Assembly (NCBI GenBank): GCA_945643635.1
Contig: CALZFC010000027.1
Location: 4,939,521-5,003,520 of the forward strand
Source: Allodiplogaster sudhausi
Taxonomy: Eukaryota; Nematoda; Chromadorea; Rhabditida; Diplogasteridae
DNA: 64,000 bases
Direction of reading: 5' to 3'
Both the position numbers and the translations under genes were made by a program. Below the pieces are notes generated by a model. It saw nothing but the letters and a program-made list of their open reading frames with translations. It was not told the DNA's origin and did no database searches. Numbering within the stretch: position 1 is the stretch's first letter; every line of letters begins with the position of its first letter. Of this stretch, positions 1 to 10,503 are shown piece by piece.

Positions 1-119
1 AAGGTGCTCATAGACACGGAGCTTTGCGTTCTTAGACATGACACGGATTTTCCACTTCTTCTCCTTTCACTGAATCGTTTCGGCTCCCCTAAATTTATCT
101 CGCGCCCCATATTCCTCTA

Positions 120-162
<43 letters not shown>

Positions 163-3100
163 ATCTCATTCACTCAATCTTTATCTCTCTCTCCCTCACT
201 CTCTCTCTCTTTCCGGTCCTTTTTTAAAGCGATTATCAAACTAATATTGAGCTAATTTTGTCTTCCTCATTTATTCTAGTTTCCATGTCATCATTTTCTG
301 TTAATCTCCCTCTCTCTCTTTCTCTAGGCAATCTCGTTTCTCTCTCTTTCTCTATTTAATTTTTTATCTCTCTGTCCCCTCTCTCTTTCTCTATCTCATC
401 GCTGTTCTCTCTATTCCCTCTTTCTTCACAATGCTCACGACATCTCGTCTGCATCTTAATCGTATCAGTTTCATAAGCAGAAGCATTCATTCTGAGGCTT
501 CATGAAGGTTCAAGATGGATATACTAAAGGAATGGATGAGATGGAGAAGGACCAGTGGGAATTTCGGCCAGAATAGATTGAACCGAGAGAGAGAGAGAGA
601 GAAGGAGAGAGAGAGAGAGAGAGAAAGAAAAGCGAGAGTAATCCAGACAAAGAGAGAGAGAGACAGAGATAGAGATAGAGAGAGACTGTGATAGGGAGAC
701 ACAGAGACAGAGAGAGATGGAGGCATGTAGAGAAAGACGATCAAGGAAGACGTCTGTCCAATGACCATGTTCTTCAGTCTTTTGACGTAGATTTGTGCAA
801 TTTTCGTTGTAGCTCTTTATTTTTCGTTCTCATTTTCTTCTCTATTTTTTGAATTGCCAAATTTTTCGCTAAAGATCCAGATTACACTTTTTCATCACAT
901 TAACAAGTTACCATTAGTCGACTTTCTACATTTCATGAGAAAAAACAAGTATGACTAGACTCTATTTGACGTAATCCTTCTAACTTTTGTTTGTTTTTCA
1001 GTATATTGCGCAGTCAGTCTGCCTTTTGCTATTAATTACAAATTGTGAAAAACATATCTACATTTCAACCTACTCATACAGCCGCCTTCTTTGTTCTCAC
1101 TTCTCTATTTCACGTATGTATGTACAATGTGTGCGTTATATAATATATAATGTGTACTATGCGCGACGTCGACGTTCATCTCCCTCTCTCTCTCTCTCTT
1201 TCTTTTTTTTCGAAAATACCGGGAGGAAAGAATTAGTTCTTCTTCTCTGAAACCGAAAGACAGCGTCGTGTGCGATTAAAGTGCGGATAAAAAGAGGGCG
1301 AAGAAGGGCCCTGCTCCCCCTGCTGCCTGGTTCCTCTTCTCTAGTTAGTACGCTCTAATTGGTTAGCTCCCTCTCTGTCCTCGCGAACACGGCTCAGGGG
1401 CAGACACGTATGGGATGGCGGAAATTCGTAGGCGCAAACTGTGCCCGGGAGGAGGATTGGAGGGAAGAGGCGAGAGAGGGGGTGCGAGACAAAAAGGGTG
1501 AGAGAGTGTGTGAGAGACAAAGAGAGTATTAGACAGCGAGAGTAAGTGAAAGCGAGACGCTGACAAGTTCTGCAATGAGCACTGTCGAGTTAGACTGGGC
1601 AGTAGAGACAGGAGAGATGAGAGGAGAGGAGGGGACGACCAATGGAGAAGGCGGGGGAGAGGGAGGAGGGCAGGGGGCGATCTCTCCGAGGGGGGATCCT
1701 TCACTTCCTCACTCTCTTCTAGTGCAGGCAGGCGAGTATCCTTATTCCGCTCTCTTCTTCGCCATCTCAGGTTTCAGTACGAATGGGCATCCTTCGCAAA
1801 TCTTCTTTTCCTTCTCTATCTCTCTCTCCCTGTCTTTTTCTCTCTCTCTCTCTCTCTCTTCTCCTCTCTCTCTCTATTTTCACACAGTTGTAATGACTTC
1901 TCGTCGCCGGCATGCCTACGCGTGTCCAAAAAAGTGCACCCACCAAACATTTACCCTTGCACTCGGAAGAGGGCCGAACTGAGTGAGAGAGGAAGAGGAC
2001 GCTCCGAGTGTTCGGAATACACGTCCGTGATAGAAGGCTTTGCCGTCCTGAGCTTAGAGAAAAAGAGAAAAAGAAAGAGAGAGAAGAGAAAAAGAGAAAG
2101 AGAGAGTGAGAGAAAGAGAGAGAGAGAGACTGAGAGAAGGAGAGAGTGAAAGCGAGATTGAGAGAGAGAGAGAGTGGGGCGGAGAGTGAAGCAAAGAATG
2201 AATTAAGAAGAGGTCACGTTGTCGCTGCCTCTAACAAGTCTTACATAGAACGTTCTTCTTATCCACCCGCCACTTAATAAGCCTCTCTCATAGTTGAAAT
2301 GTCGCTCTCACGTCTCTCTTTCTCTATCATTTCTCTGTCTCTCATTCTCTCTCTCTCTATCTCTCTTTCTGTCTACTTCTCTCTTCCATCATCTTGGCGT
2401 TTTCTCCAAAATATTTTTTTGAACATATTTCACTTATGCTTTCAACACGCCTTCACTCTTAACATCCGCATGACCTTTACATCGTTTTGGATTATTTATC
2501 GGCATGTTATCAACAAAATAATCGGTTTTCCTTGTTTCACGATGCCATAATCGTTATGATGTTTGTTTCTTCGAGATTTTCGGATAGTAACTGAATTTGA
2601 GCGTTACCTTTATTTTATGTCCTTTGCGAGTGGCGTCTGACTAAGGTCGTCATTACTTTTATTTTCCAAACATCTCTCATTGTCAGCGACTGATCTTTAT
2701 TTCCAATTCCTGACACATTTTCTTATCATTGACCGTGGAACATCTACCATTGTCTCTGGTAATTTGCTTTATTGTGTATTATTACATTCGCTAGAAAACA
2801 TTTTTTTTTCCGTTGTTGTTCATTGTGAGAGACCGGCTTGTAAGCTTTTGGCCTTTTTTTGGAATAGATGCACCCTCTGTAAACGAGGGCGGGAAGGGGG
2901 GCGCATACATATATGATGAGAAGGAGAGACAGAAGGAGAGAAAGAGAGAAAAAGAGGAAGAGAAAAAGAGCATCAGAGAAAGTGAGAAAGAAAGAGAAAG
3001 GGAGAGAGACAGAGAGAAAGAGTGGCAGAGAGAGAGAGAAGGAGAGAGGGAAAGAGAGAGAGAGACAGAGAGAGAGAAAGATTTCTCTGCTGACGCATCT

Positions 3101-3542
3101 GTAACACATCTCGTGCCTGTCGTCGTGTCCGGTTGCTCCGGATTCCACTCCTCGCATTGCGCAACAGGGAAAGGGCGGTTTTGTGTGGTCTGTGTGGGTA
3201 TGCAAGGTGAGGACATGAATTATGGATAAAAGCATCTTAAGCAAGCTTCTGGAAGTACGAGAGAAAAAGAGAAGAGAGGCGAGAGAGAGAAGAGAGAGAG
3301 AGAGAAGAGAGAGAGAGAAGAGAGATAGAAGAGAGAGAAGAGAGATAGAAGAGAGAGAGAGAGAGAGAGAAAGAGAGTGAGGGGCAGGAACGAAAGAGAG
3401 GGCGGCAGAAGGTCTTCTTTGCCTACCATTGGCATCCTCGTTTAGGCAGCTGATCAAATTAGGCAAAGAACGACCTCTCTTTTTGTGAAGACGGAGAACG
3501 GCGTTTTTATGAGTACTACCGCTAACCAAATACATGCCCTGG

Positions 3543-3582
<40 letters not shown>

Positions 3583-4764
3583 TTTATCTCTATCTCTCTT
3601 AATTCTTTCTTATTTTATCAATTTTTATCTCTCTCTCTCTGTCACACTCTCTCTTTTTCTTCCTCATTCTCTCTCTCCCTCTATCATTTTCATTTCCTTG
3701 TTTTCCCTTTTTCCGTACAGAGACATTTGCACTCTTATCAACAGCCACTGCTCATCTTAACAGGATGCTCTTGGATTGCCTGGAGAATGGCCTCCGCCAC
3801 TGCTTAATCCTTTTTGTCGTTTTGCTTCTTCTCTTCGTCCACTGTCCTTTTGTTGACGATCTCAACATTTTCGGTCCAGTAATCTTCGTAGCGTCAGTCA
3901 TGAAATCAAGCTCAAAATGGGCGAGATTTTATTTGTCATTCTGAGGCTCCAAGCTCGACGAAATCTGGTGTGATAGGCTGTACAAGTTGTTTGGATTTGT
4001 GGTGCCATCAGTTCGTACCAACGGCTTTATCAATTATTACTTGGCATTTTTCCCTATTCTTATATCTTCCTTAGGTTAGAAAATTTGCTTCCGGCCGCTT
4101 GCTTGCAATCTTCTTCTTCTTTCCGATTACTCGCTTTACACACTCGTTAAATCGAATCCATGCGCCATTGTCAAAACATAATTGCATTAATGATAATTTT
4201 TTGATTTCAATTTCAGTAGTCCGTCTTAATACTCGAGAGCAGACTAGAGCGAGAGATGTCGCTTCTCATCGTTGGCGTCTCATAACTTCTACAATCTCCG
4301 CTTAATCCAACTGCCACCATTCTCTCGCCTTTTTCATCTTCACGACTATTGAATCAGAGAATCAACAGCGAATTCAGTCATCTCTATCGCCGAGGTAAAG
4401 AAGAGAAAAAATCCTTTTTCTTCTCTTGATCCCCTCCATATGTCCATCCATGTCTCGGGGGCCTTTTATTGTGTATCTCTTAAAATTCCTAATTCAAATG
4501 ATTTTTTACTTCATTCCCAAGTATGACACTTTCTATTAATCTTACAAATGTTTCTTCCTTTGCCAGACAGTCTTTTCCTTCTATCTCTTTCCCGCACTAA
4601 TTATCAGAAATCTACTTCTTTCCCCCCCTCTTTCTCTTTCTCTCCCCCTCCCTCTTTCTCTTTCTCTCCCCCTCTCTCTCCCACTCTCTCTCTCTCTCTC
4701 TCTCTTTCTCTCCCTCTTTCTCTCCTTTCCTCTCTCTCTCTCTCCCTCATCTTCATTGTTCCAG
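1..4764. other. Repeat-rich non-coding region upstream of the receptor gene
   Basis: I see no recognisable exon here. The stretch alternates AT-rich unique sequence with CT arrays (about 115-175, 1815-1880, 2300-2375, 3544-3690, 4560-4755) and GA arrays (about 583-720, 1468-1560, 2055-2185, 2905-3080, 3255-3395). All long open frames here translate to serine/leucine or arginine/glutamate runs and are microsatellite artefacts. 5' untranslated exons or the promoter of the receptor gene could lie here, because a strong splice acceptor sits just before its first recognisable ATG. Confidence 0.7.
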
Positions 4765-4768
4765 AATG
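4761..4768 (+). promoter_or_regulatory. Splice acceptor immediately 5' of the receptor ATG
   Basis: A long CT tract (4620-4755) followed by TTGTTCCAG places an AG acceptor one base before the ATG at 4766. It may accept a 5' untranslated exon, an upstream coding exon that supplies the missing extracellular N-terminus, or a trans-spliced leader if this animal uses one. The sequence alone does not decide between them. Confidence 0.55.
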
Positions 4769-7139
4769 GCTGCAGCCGAGCTGCTCCTCCTTGCCCTCTT
4801 CTCTCTTCTCATCCTCCTCGCCCTCCTCGGCAACCTCCTCGTGACGGCTGCCATCATCTACGACCGCAGCCTTCGTCGCTCTCCCGAGAATCTCTTCCTC
4901 GTCTCGCTCGCCATCTCCGATCTCCTCGTCTCCGTCTTGGTTTTTTTTTTAATTTCCATTTTATTTTTTATACTTTCTGATCATTAAAAAACCTTCGCTT
5001 ATTAAAACGAAGACATTCAGATTCAAATTCAAATCAAATTCAAATAGCTTTACTTCAACTGGTTAATTTTTATATTTCAACGGTCTATAAAACAAAGACA
5101 CTTTTTAATGAATTAAAAAGGAATAACTACATACATGTATGCGGTTCAAAGTAGAATCTCAACTTTGGCCTCACAAGATGATTCTCCTTATTTTGATTTA
5201 CTCTAATATGAAAGCATTAGCGTTATCATTAGCGTTAATGTATAACATGAGCGCACCTTGATACTTTATTTTCGTTAGTACCTATGTACTACTTAATTAC
5301 ATGTTGCATTTGGTTGAACACGCGTCTTCGTTACGTGCGAATTAGCATGAAAAAAGTTGGCAAGGAAGCCCTTCTCCTTTCCGTTTATCCGGCGTTTCCT
5401 CTCTTTTTTTCATTATAGTGGTCATGTCTCTCGCTCTCTCTCTCTCTCTCGCTCTCTCTCTCTCTCGCTCTCTCTCTCTCTCTCAGAATCCATGGCCTTT
5501 CACCTTTCTCCTCTTAATCTCTCCATGTGGCCGGGGCGCGCGATATCCGGGCTGAGATATCGCCGCTGGCTAATCTCCACTGTCTGTTCTGACTCCTCCT
5601 TTTTGTTGCCTTGGCTAGGCTCTTCTACTTCTTCTTTTCTCTTCAATTGTCCTGCGCATTGGCGCGTGCGAGAATTCGTCGTGACGCTCGCGCCTTCTGA
5701 ATTACTGAATTACGCACGGGGAAGACATCCGGAAGGAGGGGGGGGGGGAGAGACTGAGAAGAGGGGTAACTAGAAGCTAGGGAGAGACACCCACGCGAGG
5801 CTCTTCTCTCTCTCAAGATTAGGCGCCATGAGAAGTGGCGCCAAAGTAGAAAGTATAGGAAGATATGCTCCATCGGTGAATATATTGGAATTCAGCGTCG
5901 TCGGATGATCCGAAGAAATTGCTGCTGCTGCTGAAACTTGTCATGATGAGTAATGTCACCAGCCTAGGCTTCGTTGTTTTCTGGTGTAAGGACAAGGCTC
6001 TAAACATTTCCTTTTTTGCTTCCCTTCTTGCCGGTCAAGGAACTCTTCTAGGAGTCTGTCGTCGAGAGAAGAAAGCTAACTTGTTACCATTGCGCGACAT
6101 CTCAAGACGTGATGATTATTCACGGAAGGGGCCAGGCACGGCGGCCATTTTATTGGCAGCATCGCTGATGTAATTTGGCGGGAGCAGTGCGGCGGTTGTC
6201 ACGGGTGGGGGGTGAAGGGTTCGAGAGAGCAGAAGAAGGGGCGCAGACTATGACAGACAACGTCTCTCTGGGTTCGAGAGCCAATGGGACTGTTCGTTAT
6301 AGATTGGCTAGTTGAAGTCAATTACCGCGGGCCTCATGAGGGAGTGAGAGAAAGATATATATTACTCTGTATATGTTAGACAGACAGATCGTTCCCTCTC
6401 ACCACATCGAATAACATACATATGTACATCTTGACCTCTAACTGTCGATATCCTCGGAAATGTCAAGCTCTCCTCTAGTCTTGTCCTCTCTTCTTGATGG
6501 AAGGAGCAAAATGAGCGAGAAAAAAAAACACTCAATGTCAGACTTGAATGGGGATTGAAGTCTTGTGAACTGCTCGGTCCTTCCCCGCTGACATTCATCT
6601 CCGTCTCGGAGCCATACTACTTGAGAAGAGCCAGACAGGCGACTTGATGGCTTGTGCCTCTCTCCCATCGGAGACCTCCTTTCCCTGTACGCATCGTCGT
6701 GTCAGATGGCGTGAGAGATGGAAAAGAGGGGAGCGAGCTACTCGTTAAAAAGCCGCTTCTTATCTATATAAATACTAGGCTTATGCGATGAATTGTATAC
6801 CCTGGCAAAAGTATTATTTGAAAAGTATTTTGTCCTAGAACTTTGTGCGCAAGAAAACACCACCAGTTGTTTTTCTTTTACTTTGGAAATGCACTGAACG
6901 GGGGAAGTTGAAAAGTGGCGTTGTGGGACAAGCTCTCGGGTGTGAGTCAGATGTAGCGACGAGGGGAAGCCAATAATGGGGATAGTAAGGGCAGTTTAAG
7001 CAGATCATCTTCGTCTCAACACATGTCGCAACGGAACTTTCCTAGAACTTGCCTTCAGAAGAAAACGAACTTAGCGCACGGGCCAACGGGGGTCGAAGAA
7101 CTCCTACGTTTCCGGTAGTGTCACCTTACTGTCTTTCTA

Positions 7140-7171
<32 letters not shown>

Positions 7172-8481
7172 GATCTCTCTCTCTCTCCTTCCCACCTCGG
7201 CACCTTGCTGATGCTCAAATGCCATCCTTCTCGGGTGTCTCCTTCCAGTGGAAGAAAGGGTTGCGCGCTGCAGAACGGAATAAACTTACAGTGCATGAGA
7301 GGAAGAAGAAGCCTCATTGCGTAGAGTACGAGCGTTCCTTGCTTAAATTTCCAAAAAGCATCACATCACTTATTGTGTGTGTGTATGTATGCTATTTATG
7401 CCTTAAACATACATAAGCTTATGGTTAGATATTTCAATATTGAATTACAGATGAAGAAGCATCACATGCATAGTACGAACATTCTTTCCTCAAATTTCCA
7501 AACCGAACCATCACATCACTTATTACTATGCGTGTGTACCAACTTGCTATTTATGCCCTGTATACATACATGCTTATGTTTAGATGTTTCCAGACTAAAT
7601 TACATCTAAAACAAGAAAATGTTATAGGGTCCATGCGTGGCTTATCATCTACTAGGCTCAAAAGCACAACAATTACGAAAAGGCAACAACAAAAGAATAA
7701 TTTATTTTGTCTCTCAAGGTGATGGTGTTCGCGGCGGCGAACGACCTGCTCGGCTACTGGCCTTTCGGCCAGGCGTACTGCCAGTTCTGGATCTGCTTCG
7801 ACATCACGTGCAGCACGGCGTCCATCCTCAATCTGTGCGCCATCTCACTCGATCGATACTGGCACATTAGCCGACCAATGGTCTACGTTCGGTGAGGCCT
7901 TTTGCTTTTGCTTGGGGGCGAAGAATTCGACAAACAAAAGTTATTTCTTTTTTTAAATTACATACATATATTGTTATTCTGGCGAATGTATGTATGTACA
8001 TAGAATATTGATACATATGTATATGTATTATTTTTAAATATTTATTTATATACACATAAACATATCATATTTATTTTCTGATAGATAAAAAAAAATCTAT
8101 TGATCTTACCACTAACTTTTTCTTAACATAACGTATCACTTTGATGTGTTTAAATAAAGTAAAATAAAGTAAAGTAAGTAGATATGCATGTTTCAGATAC
8201 TGCAGCCGCCGCCGTATCTACTACGGCATCGTTGTCGTGTGGTTCATCTCGGCGCTCATCGGCGCCGCGCCCCTCGGCTTTGGCTTTGGCTCGCAAGTGG
8301 ACAAGTTAGTGCCAGCCAGAAAGTTAGACTACCTCTTTTTCTTTGAGAAGGGCCCGGGCAACACCCAGAAAGCCGCTCACGCTCTCGAAATAAGTCATGG
8401 CACAGACACTGACATGAGCTGACGCCAGTGTTGCTCTCTTTCTTTTTTTTCTCTCTCTTGCTCTCTCTCTCTCTCTGCGCA

Positions 8482-8516
<35 letters not shown>

Positions 8517-10410
8517 ACCCTCTCACTCGCCTTCTTTTGCTCTCAATAATTCCCCGGGGTCAGCCGCGCCGCCACTTTTGGCCTGTCGGACTAGGCGAGA
8601 CTGTCTGGCGTGCACATTTCATTTCCCTTTTGACATGTCAGACCGCTCCGTTCTTTGATCTAGTGACTGGCTACAGCTACACAATCAGGCGATAGTGGAG
8701 ATGGCTCAGGAGGGGCGGGGGGGGGGGGGGGGAGTGGCCATTTGTGGACTTGCGGGACTTGCCCGCGCCGAGTTTATTCGTGTAGTCCAATTTCTTCTCC
8801 TTCTCTGTGGAGGTTCATACCAGGAACTGCGGCCGGCACACTTGGCACGGAATGCCAAGTGTGCCGGCCGCAGTTCATTCCAATGTAGCTTCTTCTCCTT
8901 CTTCTTCTACATACTTTCGCTGCAGCATCACTGAAAAAGCAAGCCTTTTCTCCTAAAATTGGAGCGCTTCTCCAATCTCTCAGGAGAGGGCGGAGAGGCA
9001 CTGGCTGAATTCCTTGGCCACAGAGTCCCCTTCTAATCTCGTCGAGAAGATAAATAAACAAAACGACCGCGAACGCTGCTGCAGTAGAGGTGCAGGAGAA
9101 AGAGGGGCAGAATACCAGAATACGAGAAGAGGGAGCTGGCAAGAGAAAAAAAAAAGCTGCACAATTGTACTCTCCTGCTTTTTTGAAAAGTCAATGTTCA
9201 ATGTTCTGACAATGAGATGCAACCATGTGACTTTAAAACATATGTGCATACATACTACGCACATACATACACATGTACATATGTATGTTGTCCACATGTC
9301 ATAAACAGTGTCTCTATCACGACTAGTAGAATAGTGCTCCTGGAGGGGGGGGGGGGGGTATAATGAAAGTATGGGGGGATGTGGCTTGAATTCATGAATA
9401 CTGCTGATCTCTGCCCTCGTTGCAGTCGTCGTTCGCTGCCTCAATGCGAGATGCGTCTTCCTCTCGCGTATGCGATCGCCTCCTCCCTCCTGTCCTTCTT
9501 CATGCCGGCCGCCGTGATGGTGCTGCTCTACACGAAGCTGTACTTGTACGCACGTCGCCATGTTCGATCGATCAAGACGCAACTCCACCAGGCGACCTCT
9601 TTTCTCATTATGCAGCTCGCCTCCGAAAAGATTCGCGAGGTCCGCATTCTCTCTCTCACTCTCTCTACATTCTATACTCTCTCCCCCTTCCTCTCTCCAA
9701 CTTAACTTACTCATTCAGTCGAGTACATCGGCACCCACACTACTTTCCATCCTGCTCCCCCCCCCCCGAACTTCTCTACTGTCTTTTCTCCAGCCTGCAA
9801 CAAGAAAAACCCTACATCATTTCCCCTCTTAAAATAGGATTTTTTCAGACTAGAGTTTCTTCACAAAGTGCCCACAGGGCTCTGAGTGAGCCAAATAAAA
9901 CAAAAACTCAATTTTCTGCCAAAATTCTTACGGAGAAATGAATTGTTTTTTTCTTCAAAAACTGCCATGAAAGAGGAAGTTAAAGAAGGTCGAAGATGCA
10001 AAAAACGGCATGTGAATGCTCTCTCCTGTTCTATCCTTTCTCTATCTTTGATGCTACTAAACTTCTCTTCATTTTCTTCTGTGACTGCTGACGTCATAAA
10101 CAAGTGCAAAAGGTTGTCTAACAGACATCCAAATGAGATGCAGCAAAAAGTGCATGAGTAGCGGTCTCTCCCGGACATCTCGTGTTCTTCTCTCTTCCTG
10201 TCTAAAATAAGGCACAGCCTGGAGTTGAAGTGTCTTTCTCGGTCTGGCAGAGACAATTTGGAAATGATTGAGACTGATCTCATAATTGCATGACCCGCCT
10301 TTGCAATCTCTCACACGATCTAAACGCATGCAGAAGCCCGAACGAAAGATGTCTAGTAGGTTGAAAGCATGACGAATGAAATCGCACGTAGAGTGGGCGC
10401 TACTCTCCCT

Positions 10411-10445
<35 letters not shown>

Positions 10446-10465
10446 CTTCTCTGTCTCTCCTTCTT

Positions 10466-10503
<38 letters not shown>

